From: Paulinella micropora
Taxonomy: Eukaryota > Cercozoa > Imbricatea > Euglyphida > Paulinellidae
Reading direction: 5' to 3'
DNA: 45,513 nt
Assembly: GCA_019918135.1 (NCBI GenBank)
Contig: WBZZ01001785.1
Location: forward strand, 1-45,513
Shown: piece after piece, positions 10,998 through 20,705 of the stretch
Position numbering within the stretch: the stretch's first letter is position 1
Layout: each line of letters begins with the position of its first letter
Translations under genes and position numbers: made by a program
Notes under the pieces: model-generated
Told to the model about the DNA's origin: nothing
Seen by the model: only the letters and a program-made list of their open reading frames with translations
Databases searched by the model: none

Positions 10998-12330
10998 CTA
11001 GCACTTGCTGCCCCCAGCGCAGCAAGGTGCACCACCACTGGCAAGCGCTGTCCCCTGGCGTTCGTCAGACATGGCCTGCAGCGCGGCCTGCAGCCCTGGG
11101 AACGCGTGGCATGCGACATAGGGACGGCCGGCTTCGGGGCAGACCAGGTCCAATATGTCCCGGATGTCCTGCTCGTACTGGTACGTCCGGCCCTGGTACA
11201 GAGCCCTGTCCGCCAGGCCAAAGCCGGGCAGCAGGCGCAACGCCGTGGCGGTGGCCGCCTCTCTGGGCCGCGGCCCCGGCCAGTGCACCGGCACATAGCA
11301 GCAGCCCAGGTCGCTTAGCGAGCGCGTGACCAACTCTTGCCACGCCTGTGGCAGCCGCAAGGTCGCCGGCCGCAGGGCCTTCAGCAGCGCCTGCAGTACG
11401 TAGAGCCAGGAGACGTGGGAGACTACGCTGTAGCCGCCCGCCTTGAGCCACTCGAGCGCCTTGGTAAGCCTGGGCCTGAAAACATTCAACGTGCGCAGGC
11501 GCAAGGAGTCGGAACGGCCCGGTGGCCGCTTGGGCTCCGCGGACCAGTTGCTGAGCAGTGCCAGCGCTAGCGCCAGGCTGTACAGGCACAGCCAGCGGTC
11601 CGTAACCTTGCGCAGCCGCGCCAGTTCGTTCTCGGCGCCGGGCTGGCGCAGCACTGGTTCTTCCCCACGGCGGGCGCGCCCCTGGTCATGATCGACCTCC
11701 CCGGGCGCGCCGGCCGACGAGGCCCGCAGGGCGACCACTTCTTCTTGCTTGTTCTTGGCCAGCGCGCACTGTGTCGCTAGGCGTAGCGCGTAGCCCAGGG
11801 TCTCTGAGCCTAGGAAGCCGCCTGTCAAAAATGCCTCCGGGACCACCGAGGCAAAGACCTGGAGTGGGCGGGGGTCGGGGGCGGGGATGCCAGCGGCCTG
11901 TGACCAGGCGGCGCAGCGCAGTGCCCCCCAGTACACTACACGAAGGGGTCGGCCGAAGCTGCCCAGCGACCCGGCGTAGCTCTTGCGGTAGACGCGTGCG
12001 CCAAGGCGTGCGCCCCAACACCAGCGTCACGGGCGCCAGGGCTTCGGAGGCAGCCAGCAGCAGGGCGTCCAGCCACTCAAACGTGAGCCCCAACGCGGTG
12101 GCAGGCTTACCAGGGGGGAGCGAATCCAGAGAGCGCAGCAGTCCTTGCCAGGCCGGGTACCACGGTGCACCCGCCCAGCGTTCCAGGGGTAGCTTCCTGG
12201 CTAAGTCGCGCACGGCGGCCTCCGTCGTCGGGGGCGCGGGGTCCTCGTGCGCGGCCAGGCCCTGCAGCAGCGCGCGCAGAACAGAGTCCCAGCCCGCGCC
12301 CACGTCAATCGCCCCCTGGCCCTCGAAGAT
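10998..12330 (-). CDS. unknown GC-rich gene, frameshifted
   Basis: No family recognised. Two minus-strand frames join near 11940-11955: the upstream one (about 12330-11950; GLTFEWLDALLLAASEAL) and the downstream one (11936-10998; WGALRCAAWSQAAG, then Leu/Ala-rich helical segments). One missing or extra base is the simplest explanation. The upstream frame stays open to 12537, but the part beyond about 12330 is antisense to the nuclease-like gene and has no believable start. The 5' end therefore looks missing. A weak resemblance in layout (Trp-rich block followed by Ala/Leu helices) to the paralogous genes at 24.4 and 26.9 kb could make this a distant third relative; this is only a suspicion. 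Confidence 0.5.
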
Positions 12331-12339
12331 AGAGGGGGC

Positions 12340-12820
12340 CTTGAGCTCGCGGCCCGACTTCCATCTGCTCGAGTTCCAGTCGCTGCCGCCCGACCGCCGT
12401 TGCTTAGTGTTGTTAGGCAACGACGAGTTCGCGCATCGACGGTACCGGTGCGAGCTCGGGCGCGTGCTCAAGATTAGCACGGCGCTGGGCGCCAACCCTA
12501 ACTTCCGTGATCTGCCGGTCGTGTATATCCGCTTCAACCCGCACTGGTTCGAGGTGGACAGCGTGCTGCACGACCCGCCGCTGGCGGCCAGATTCGAGCG
12601 TCTGCAGCGGTTGTTGGTGGACCTACAGGGCGGGCGCGTCCCGGAGGTCGCAGGTCGCCCGGGCCTGTCCCTGATTTATCTGTACTACGACAGGCAGACA
12701 CGGTCTGGAGCACAGCCGTGGCAGCGGCTGGCTGGATTGTACGAGGCTGGCGAGGACACAGAGGATGGCAATTCGGAAGTGGCGTTAGCTTTGCGTGGCT
12801 GTGTCGTCCTAGTAGAATAA
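12340..12820 (+). CDS. DEF-H / C-E nuclease-like protein, 5' end unclear
   Basis: About 160 residues, from roughly SRPDFHLLEFQSL to TAA at 12820. The core reads GNDEFAHRRYRCELGR, then PVVYIRFNPHWFEVD, then DPPLAARFERL. I recognise this arrangement (acidic D-E, H, C-E-x-x-R, then a V-x-I-R-[FY]-N-P strand) from uncharacterised proteins of algae, protists and large DNA viruses that look like PD-(D/E)xK endonucleases; the nuclease role is inference. The frame stays open far upstream, but that part is antisense to the neighbouring gene and lacks a good ATG, so the real start is unknown or lost. An AATAAA lies at 12855-12860. Confidence 0.55.
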
Positions 12821-12854
12821 GCTTTTTACTCCGCACAAAATTCGAGTCTTTTTA

Positions 12855-12860
12855 AATAAA
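12855..12860 (+). terminator. AATAAA polyadenylation signal
   Basis: Canonical hexamer 35 bases after the stop of the nuclease-like gene. Confidence 0.5.
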
Positions 12861-13202
12861 GAAATATGTATTCATGGCAGCAGCTAACAATGGAGGCCCT
12901 GCCCCACGACAACAGAAAGCAATAGTAAAAAATGGACAACCTTTGCTTTACCGACGCTGCCGTGGCGTCCTGTTCGCCGCTGCCGGGGCCCCCGGGCCTC
13001 CTGCAGAGCATACCATGCATAGGTATACGTCGGGCTGTCCGAGCCATACCATGGCCGGACGCTCACGGCGGGTCTTGCCTGTGCAAAACCCTCCATTCTC
13101 TCCCCCTCTCTCCTCTCCTCAGGGGGCTGTGCGCGGGGTTCCCGGCCGGCCGCTAGTCAGTGAACTGCGTGGAGTGACAAGTAAAGTCGAAAACGAATCT
13201 TG

Positions 13203-13208
13203 TTTATT
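13203..13208 (-). terminator. AATAAA polyadenylation signal (minus strand)
   Basis: Reverse complement TTTATT, 64 bases beyond the stop of the minus-strand gene ending at 13272. Confidence 0.5.
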
Positions 13209-13271
13209 AAAGTACAATTTTACAGAGAGAGATCAAGAGAGCTAGTTCCTTGTTGGCTCTAGCTAGCTACT

Positions 13272-13970
13272 TCAGTCGGTCGCCGGGAGGCTCTTGGGCA
13301 CAGGCAGGCGGAGCACGTAGCTGCCCGGCTGCTGGAGCTCGTTTTTGGCGCCGGCCCTCAGCTGTTCGCCGTAGTGCCAGAAGCGGCGCATGTCCTCGTG
13401 CAGGCGGTGCACATCAGCGTGGAGGCGGCCGCCGCTGACGACTTCAGCGGCCATGCACTGTTGGTACCTCTGCTGGGCGGCCGCCGCCACCGTCAGCACG
13501 CCGAGCACCCAAGTGACGAAGGCAGTGTCTTGTTCAGTGGGATCCGGCCTGTACTGCTCCACCCGCGTGGCCAGGGAAGCAGGTGTAGCGCGGGGCCGGG
13601 CCAGGCGTCTGACGTAGCCGCCTTTCGTCTTGAGTAGCGCTTGTAGGCCGGTGCTGATCTGCACCCCCAGGTGGCTCCACCGGTGGATGTCCTCCCGGAG
13701 TTCGCGGGTGCTGGGATTGCGCGGGCGCGGGAGCAGGCGCAGGTCGCGTGTCCCGAGGGCTTGTGAGACCTGGTCCAGGGCCAAGACAGCGGCGTACAGG
13801 ACGCTGGCGTTCTCCTCGGCCGGCGCAGAGGCAGGCGGCGGCTGCTGTGGCGGGTGCTGGTCGTCGGTGGTGTCCATGGCCGGGTGGGCGGGGTCGTACT
13901 CGGCGTCGGCGGGAGCGCTGGCTGGCGGCACCTGGGTCTGGGGAGCCGTGTAGGGGGTGAGGGCTAGCAT
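13272..13970 (-). CDS. unknown 232-residue protein with internal duplication
   Basis: Starts at an ATG at 13970 and ends at 13272. The N-terminal third is Pro/Ala/Asp-rich and probably disordered. The rest contains two copies of a helical module. Copy 1 is near residues 92-130 (REDIHRWSHLGVQISTGLQ, then KGGYVRRLARP); copy 2 is near 190-232 (HEDMRRFWHYGEQLRAG, then PGSYVLRLPVP). A hydrophobic stretch (TWVLGVLTVAAAA) lies between them. No family recognised. It is intact, intronless and has its own AATAAA. Confidence 0.65.
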   Translation of the reverse strand: MLALTPYTAPQTQVPPASAPADAEYDPAHPAMDTTDDQHPPQQPPPASAPAEENASVLYAAVLALDQVSQALGTRDLRLLPRPRNPSTRELREDIHRWSHLGVQISTGLQALLKTKGGYVRRLARPRATPASLATRVEQYRPDPTEQDTAFVTWVLGVLTVAAAAQQRYQQCMAAEVVSGGRLHADVHRLHEDMRRFWHYGEQLRAGAKNELQQPGSYVLRLPVPKSLPATD

Positions 13971-14239
13971 AGTAGGCGCAGTGGCTGTGTCTGGGGGCTT
14001 GGCTCGCAGAGCAAAAATGTGAGGAGAGCCAGGGGGGGAGAAAGGCGCTGCCTGTGCCGCGGTACAGAGCGCGCGCGCGGCCTAATCACGGGCGCGCCCC
14101 CCCCCAGCCGGCGCGGGCGCACGCCACGCACGCGCGTGACGCGGGTTGTGCCGGCGCGCGCGGGTCCCCCCCCCGGTACGCGGGTGCCCGCCACGCGCAC
14201 GCCCGTCGCAGAATGTGCAGCCGGAAGGGGGGCCAGGGC

Positions 14240-14265
14240 GCGCGCACCCCCCCCCCCCCCCCGCG
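14240..14265. repeat. poly(C) tract, intergenic
   Basis: Long C run in a highly GC-rich intergenic stretch (about 14.0-14.4 kb) that has no credible gene. Open frames there are a consequence of the base composition. Confidence 0.8.
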
Positions 14266-14669
14266 TGCCGCGACAGCGCGCGGCGTCCGGGCGTAGCAGG
14301 CGCCCCGCGCGCCCGCACGCGGTCCCCTGCGTGTGCAGGGTGGGCCGGGGCGCCCACGGCCCGCCTGGCGTGCCCGCCGGCGCCGTCGCGCGCCTGGCGG
14401 GCGCCCGGGTCAACTTTTCTTGGCCCAATCTCCCCACGAAGGTCACCTCACAAAGTCCAGCTACTCAGACACCCAGGACACCTCACCAAGCTCACGTTCT
14501 CACCCACCCACCCATCCACCCCCAGGCCACACCCAAGCAGCCCGCTCACTGTTATCGTCAGCTCCCTGCCCCCTGGCTTCGCTTTTCTTTGACTGGTTCT
14601 GTCTTGCACGGACTGTGGTCTCTCTGCCCCCAGGATATTGCGTTTCTGTGCTGTTGTCTGGGTAGCACT

Positions 14670-15196
14670 ATGTCGAGCCAGCCCAAGCGGTCCCTGAGCC
14701 AGGAAGTCGGCCGCCCCGCCAAACGACGGCGCCACGGCGCTCGCTCCCTTACGCGCTGGGTCAAGTACATCCAGCAATACCTCGAGGAGGATCGCCCTAC
14801 GCAACGCCTCGTGCTGTTCCAGCGGCTGCTCACCACCTTTTTCAGGCACTTTCTGTACAAGCGCCTGATCCGGGCGCTGATAGTCCGGCCCGTGCTCGTG
14901 TCTTGTACGGACTGCAGAACACCGACCTGCTAGCCAAGCTCGCGGATCCCAACTTGCTGTTTCAAAACGAAGCCAAGGAGCAAGGGCTGAGTTACTGTGA
15001 CCGTACCTCGTTCCGCGAAACCAAGGCACTCCTGGTGTGGTTCGATGAAATACTGCAAGGTTGTGCTGAGGTGCTCGAAAAACAGTGCGTAGTGCAGGAG
15101 CCAGGACCAGAAGGTCCTGAGCCGCCCTACTTTGTCTGGGACGATTTGGACCCGGAGAATTTTCTGGCGGTGTGGGAGGACCAAGCCTCGGACTAG
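14670..15196 (+). CDS. small basic/acidic protein, frameshifted
   Basis: Starts at ATG 14670 with a Lys/Arg-rich N-terminus (PKRSLSQEVGRPAKRRRHG) that looks like a nuclear localisation or nucleic-acid-binding segment, followed by an amphipathic helix region (RLVLFQRLLTTFFRHFLYKR). Near 14895-14905 the coding frame moves by one base to the frame that starts LYGLQNTDLLAKLADPNLL and ends in an acidic tail (WDDLDPENFLAVWEDQ) at 15196. Together about 174 residues. No family recognised. An ATTAAA at 15257-15262 may serve polyadenylation. Confidence 0.6.
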
Positions 15197-15340
15197 CCGG
15201 CGGTCAGCTCGGTGGCCAAAAAAAAGAAAAGCTGTTCTTGGCCAGACTGCTTCTTCATTAAAAAAAGATGGTTGCTCTCGCTTATACTTTACGCGGCAGA
15301 ACGCACCGGCTAAGTTTTAATGGCTAGGTACAGTTGGCGC

Positions 15341-15432
15341 CGGGGGGGGGGGGGGGGGGCACGGGGCTCTACTCGCTCACACACGCACCTGCCTACCTAC
15401 AGGGGGGCTGTTTTTCCGCCGCCCGTCCATCA

Positions 15433-15471
<39 letters not shown>

Positions 15472-15520
15472 TTCTCTCTCTCTTCTCTCTTTCTCTCTCT
15501 TTCTCTCCGGCCCTCCCGCT
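15341..15520. repeat. poly(G) run and (CT)n microsatellite, intergenic
   Basis: About 17 G starting at 15342, followed by a CT-rich simple repeat at 15437-15510, between two convergent genes. Confidence 0.9.
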
Positions 15521-15571
15521 CCGTGCCCCCCGGCTGCACCGCTGCTGCAGGGCGGCGGCAGGGAGGGGCGC

Positions 15572-16905
15572 TTACTGGAAGCGGAAGGCTGTGTGCGTGG
15601 CATGCACGGGCACTCCCCCCTGAGGGGGCGGCTGCATCTGCCTCGCCAGGGTAGTGAGCGCTACCACCGCGTACCGACAGTTGCATTTTCGCAGGATGCT
15701 CTCGAGGCTGTCCGGGCCCGTCAACGTGTGCTGCTCCTTCTCTAGCAGGGCCAACAGATCCGGGTTCTGCTCCTCGCTGTGGATGTTGGGGCAGCAGAAG
15801 ATGCAGGCAGTGCCCTCTTGTACGCACAGCAAGAAGAGCGCGTACACAAAGAGCGCTAGGCCCAGGGTGGCCGCCGCCACGAACAGGATTTTGTAGCCGA
15901 CGCAGTGGTAGTTGTCAATCAAGGCGAACTGCAGCCAGTGGTGGTTTTTGCTTCCTCCCGCGTACTGACAGGCCAGGCCCGCCATAAAGACCAGGTCGGA
16001 AATCACACCAATGTTTTTCTCGTGCATCACCGTCAGGTACGCTGACTTGCGCGACTGTGCATACCAACCCGGGAAGACGTTGCCCCATCTGCTGACTAGG
16101 CCTTGTGCATTGAAGGCGTTGCCTCCTTTGGACTTCATCACCTCTAGCAAGGGGACCGCGTCTCGGTCGGAGCCAAAGACCCAGAGCTCATAGGGTATGA
16201 AGAACATGTACACCAAGGAGGAGGCCACCATGGCGGTCACCCCCAGCAGACGGACGGTCGCCACCACGTTCTGAGCCTCCGGGAGCCAGCTGTACATGAT
16301 GCCGTAGATGGCCGAGATGGCTAGGTGCGCTAGGCCCTTGTATATCATAAACGCGTCGCGCCCGATGGACTGCAGGGCGCGGGCCACCATCAGGACACTC
16401 CAGTCCACCAGGACGAGCCCGAGGATGGCGTACAAGGAGAACACTGTGTTCGGAGTGCCCTTGGGCCCCCAGCGCAGCATGCCCGCGGGGAGGCCGATGC
16501 CGCTCAGGTAGATGGACAAAAAGGTGATGGACGCCAGGAACAGCAGGCAGCCCCCTACCGCTTCCTCGGTCTGGTACGTCGTAATAATGCCGTAGGATCT
16601 TTTCTTCCCTGGAGCTCCTGGCCCAGGCGAGCGCCGCGCGGCCGCTGCACAGGCGCAGGCCGTACACCACCAGCAGAATGGTGAGGTGACGAAGCTGGTG
16701 TAATGTTCAAAGCTGGACAGGGACTCGAAGCCCAGCAGCGACGCTTGTTCGTGGCCAAAATTCAAAGACTCTACCAGGCCGTTGCAGGTAGCTACGCCCA
16801 CGGCCTGCAGCTGTGCCCGCGCGGAGCACGACAGGCAAGTGTCGGCCGCGAGCAGTGCGTTGGCCGGGAGGACAGTGCCATTCCAGGCTCCGAGTATGCT
16901 GTCTT
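15572..16905 (-). CDS. polytopic membrane protein, unknown family
   Basis: The minus-strand frame is open from about 16905 to 15572. The first ATG-like codon in frame lies inside (16801), but the upstream part (NALLAADTCLSCSARAQ) reads as coding, and a G run at 16911-16927 sits just before it, so the true start may be out of frame. About eight hydrophobic segments are visible, e.g. GGCLLFLASITFLSIYLSG, TVFSLYAILGLVLVDW, AISAIYGIMYSWL, TAMVASSLVYMFFIPY, LFVAAATLGLALFVYALF. The N-terminal region is Cys-rich and the C-terminal tail is soluble. I do not recognise the family; a receptor- or channel-like fold is possible but unsupported. Confidence 0.65.
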
Positions 16906-17330
16906 CATGACGGGGGGGGGGGGGGGGAAGGGGAGTCGTGTACGTCCGGGCTCGCCAGCCGCTGGCGGGGTTTTCTTTTTCAGAGCTCTGCTTCCCTGGC
17001 TCTCTCTTTACCTAGGTAGGTAAGAGGAGGCCAGCCCGGGGCCCAGGCGACGAGGAGGCAGGGGAGGGACGGGAAGGGAACGCGCGGGAGGAAGGGGTGA
17101 GGAGGGGGCCACAGAGCGGAGGGGGTGTGGACTAGGCGGGGGAGGGGGAGGGGGCGGCTGGGGGGAGGGGGGCCCCTCCCTCCCCGGCGAGGAGGGGCGG
17201 CGCCCCCGGCGAGGAGGGGCGCCGGGCCTCCCCCGAGGCCCCGCGCCACAAGCAGCCCGGCGTAGGATCGGCCCCGGTGCCTCCCGACCTCGCTGCCGCC
17301 GGAGGTAGGAGTTCGTGGACACCCCAGGCC

Positions 17331-20251
17331 ATGGAGCCGGTGCAGTGTTATGCGATGCTGTATGGCTCGGCGGTGGAGACGGACCCGGAGCCCCTGCCCG
17401 CCCTCGCTGCTCCCGCAGAGGCGCGCGGCCCGGAGTACCCCCAGTCGTGCCCCGCGCCGCCACCGCCCGACCGGGTCTCGCTGAAGCGCGGGCAGTACGG
17501 CGCCCCGGGCAGCGTCGAGCTCAACCCGGGGGTGTTGGCGTTGGTGGAGCGGCTGGCGCTGGAGCCCTGCGTGTTCGCGGCGCTCGCTAGCTCGCGCGCG
17601 TCGGTGCTCAGGTGGGGGCTGCGCCTCGTGGGGGCGGCCGGCGAAGAAACCCCGGCACCCCCTGCGCGACGTGGTCCTGCGGCACGCGGAAGCCCTGGCC
17701 GAGGCCCTGTCGCAGGAATTCTTCAAGTTTGGGTTCGCGCTGCTGCGCACCCGGCCGGACGCGGTGCTGGGAGAAGTGTTGGAAGTAGTGGGCACCGCCG
17801 GCTACCAGCTCACGTACCGCGACGTGCGTGGGAGCCGGCGATATACCTGCAAGCGGCGGAACGCGGCGGGGGGGGGTGCGCGCGGGGCCGGCGCGGCCGG
17901 CGGGGCCACGAAGGCGCCGCTGCGGGTGTCGGTGGTGGAGTACGGGCCCTTCCGCCCCGGCGGGCGGGGGCAGCTCTGTTCGCCCCTGGGCGCCCTGCTG
18001 GAGCACTATGCCCTGCGGCTGCAGCTGGAGAACCTGCGCTTGGCGTACACCCTGGACCACGCCAGGGGATCGCTGGTCCTGGGCCGGCGCCGCGAGGGCA
18101 ACGTGGACCGGGCGTGGGAGAGCTGGCTGTTGCCAGGCGCGGCGGCCACGGCGGCCGTAGGGTCGGAGCCCGCGCACGCGAGGGGCGACGTGCCGGCCCG
18201 GCGCCAGCGCACGCTCCGGCGCGCGGGCGACTCGCTGCTGTGCGAACTGGCTTGCCCGCCGCTGTACAGGTACCAGGTCCCGGGACAGCGCAGCGGCAGG
18301 AACGCCCCGTGCACCAGCGTGTCGGGCACCTGTGTCACCCGCGGCAACACCAACCTGGTCTATGCGCGCGAAGCTCTGCGCCCGGAGCACGAGGTCCCCT
18401 ACGCCCTGTGGTCCGACCTGGTGGCGCGGGTCTTTGGTCTGCCCGGCGGCGCCAGGGAGGTGTCCGCCGCGCCCGAGCACGCGCTGGCGGCCGGGGGGGC
18501 GCTGGCCGGCTGGGCGTACGAGGCTCGCATCCGGCTGGTCAACTACGGGCAGGCGCTGACGATCGGCCCCAGGTGCCGGGCGCTGTCGTCGCGGACGGTG
18601 GAGGGGGGCCGGCGGAGCGGGTCGGCGGGCCTGTGGCACGCGCTCCCCCCCCTCGCGCCACCGGACGCCGCCGCCGCGGAGCCGACCGAGGAGGAGCTGC
18701 GCGCGTACTGGTGGTCCGTCGAGGTCCTGCCGACCCCGGCGTCGGCCGCCGGGCTGGACACGCTGGTGCGTGTGCTGGAGCTGAGCGCCCGGCTGGCGGG
18801 GCCCGAGCTCGACTTGCTGCGGAACCTGTACCCCCGGCTGCTGCCGGAGTGTGCGCGGGAGGCGCCCCCCCCCCGCCGCGGCAGGCAGCCGCCCCGGTGC
18901 TCGACTCCCGGGTGCCCGGAGGGGCCACGCCCCCGCCGCTAGCCGGCCGGCGGCGGAGCCGCGGCCGGCGGAGCCGCGGCCGGCGGAGCCGTACCCCGCC
19001 CAGGGGAGGCCGGCGGCCGCCGGCCCACCGCCGGTTGGCCCTCCCCCCCCACCACCGGGCCCGCACCGGCCCAGCGCCGAGGGCACGGCCCAGCCGGGCC
19101 CCGGGCCGGGCGCGCGGCCGCCGGCCAACACGACCCCGCCGCCGAGGCGGCCCGGCCGGCGGCTGGCAGGCGAGGGTCCGGCCGAACCGTCGGCCAAGGC
19201 GTTGGCCAAGGCGTCGGCCAAGGCGTCGGCCGAGGCGTCGGCCGGGCCGGGCCAGACCGAGGCACCGGCCGGGCCGCCGGCCGGGCCGCTTCGGCCGGGT
19301 CAGACCACGCGGGCCGCGGCGCACGGACCGCCCCGGGCCGCCCCGGCCCGCGCGTGGCAGCTGGACCAGGAATCCTGGCAGACGATCCTGCAGCGCCTGG
19401 AAGGTATCGAGCACCAGCGGGTGCGGGCCGACGACGCGCACCGGGCGCTAGAGGACTCACACAAGCAGCTGCGCGACGCGGCCGTCAAGGTGTGCCTCCT
19501 GCCGGACGAGCAGCAGAAGCAATTTGTCTGGCGCGTGATGCTGTGCACGGCCGCTCACCTCTCCGCCGCGCTGGCGCTCACGGCGGGGCTGAGCGCCTGG
19601 CTGCGGCGCAGCATCTGGCTGTACGACAATCCCTGGAGCACCGCCGAGGTGCTCGCCCTGTGCCTCATGGTGGTGTGCACGTTCTATGGCGGCTGCCACC
19701 GCTACCTCCCGGTCGTGTCGGTGGCCATGGTCGGCGGTTCGTCGCTGTTTGCCAGCCTGCTGTTGGTCCATGCCGACTTTACGCTCTTCCTGACGGTGTG
19801 CGCCGCCGTGGACGCTTTCTGCCTGCTGCTGGCAGCGTTCTGTTGCCAGAAGCGCGTCCCGTATGACACTATGCTGCTGCTGGCCGTGGTGGCCCTGGGC
19901 GCCGGCCTAGGCTTCTTCGCGCTGGTGTGGGAGCCCTACCGCGGGGCGCTGGCCCACCTCACGCTGGCCTGGACCGACATTCCCCCGACGATAGTAGACC
20001 ACGTACTGCTGGTCTGGATCAGCACGCTGCTGTGTTTGTACATTGTGTGGCAGCTGCAGAGGCTGGTGCAGACGCACACGTTGTGCGAGACGTACACGGC
20101 GTCGGTGCGCCTCTTTTTCAATATCGTCGAGGCCGGCCTCCTGCTGGGCGTAGGGTTCGGCGCCGCGCTCGACCGGCTGCAGCGCCTGCGCACACGGGTG
20201 CAAGGACTCTACGCCACTGAGCGCGAGGCGCTCGAGCCGGTGCTGGCCTAA
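17331..20251 (+). CDS. large protein with C-terminal multi-pass membrane domain, two frameshifts
   Basis: Starts at ATG 17331 (MEPVQCYAMLYGSAVE). Near 17625-17650 the coding frame shifts by one into the frame of HPLRDVVLRHAEALAEALSQ and continues to about 18865. At a C10 run (18865-18874) it shifts again into the frame that ends at 20251. The pieces make about 970 residues: a soluble domain of some 500 residues; a Pro/Ala/Lys-rich linker with short repeats (PAEPRPAEP; AKASAKASAEASA); a helical stretch (RLEGIEHQRVRADDAHRAL); and six or seven hydrophobic segments, e.g. LALCLMVVCTFYGGC, MLLLAVVALGAGLGFFALVW, LLVWISTLLCLYIVW. No family recognised. The frames agree in codon bias (G/C third positions), which supports one gene. 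Confidence 0.65.
18865..18874. repeat. C10 run inside coding sequence
   Basis: Homopolymer at which the coding frame changes within the large membrane-protein gene. Confidence 0.85.
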
Positions 20252-20705
20252 GCTCCCCGGGGCCCCGCCGCCCCCCCCCCCCCCCCTGCCCCGCCTACTC
20301 CTTGTGCACTTTTCATGCTCCCCCCTCTCCCGGGTGTGCGTGGCTCGGCCTGTGCTGGCTGTGATAAAAAATTCGCTCTCGCTGCCTCTGCGCACCCCGT
20401 GTTTCCTCCCCTCACTCCCGGCCTGGCCTCCCCCCCCGGTGCGATCCCGACCAGCCCCCCCCTCTCTTCTTCCGGCCACCCCTAACCCCGGACCGGACCA
20501 GTGGCAGCGCGGGTGTTAGAGGAGGGCGCAGCCCCCCCCCGAAAAACAGCCGACCAGGCCGGACTTTCATAAAAGAAACACGCTTCAACAGGCTGTGGGA
20601 AAGGCAGGGACACGCTCTGCCAACCGCACACCGGATAAGCCCTTTTACAGGGGGCCGCCTCCGCTCTTCGCCAGGCCAGCGTAGCCTTCGCGCCGCCGCC
20701 CGGTT
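20252..20705. other. intergenic, convergent gene ends
   Basis: Contains a C run near 20270-20286 and GC-rich low-complexity DNA. No gene seen. GATAAAAAAT near 20362 could act as an imperfect polyadenylation signal for the plus-strand gene. Confidence 0.4.

Noticed and set aside
11771..12330. Upstream part of the plus-strand open frame of the nuclease-like gene
   Set aside because: It is antisense to the better-supported minus-strand gene and has low-complexity Arg/Pro composition.
18539..19460. Large minus-strand Arg/Pro/Gly-rich frames opposite the membrane-protein gene
   Set aside because: Shadow frames caused by extreme GC content; no start context and no fold-like pattern.
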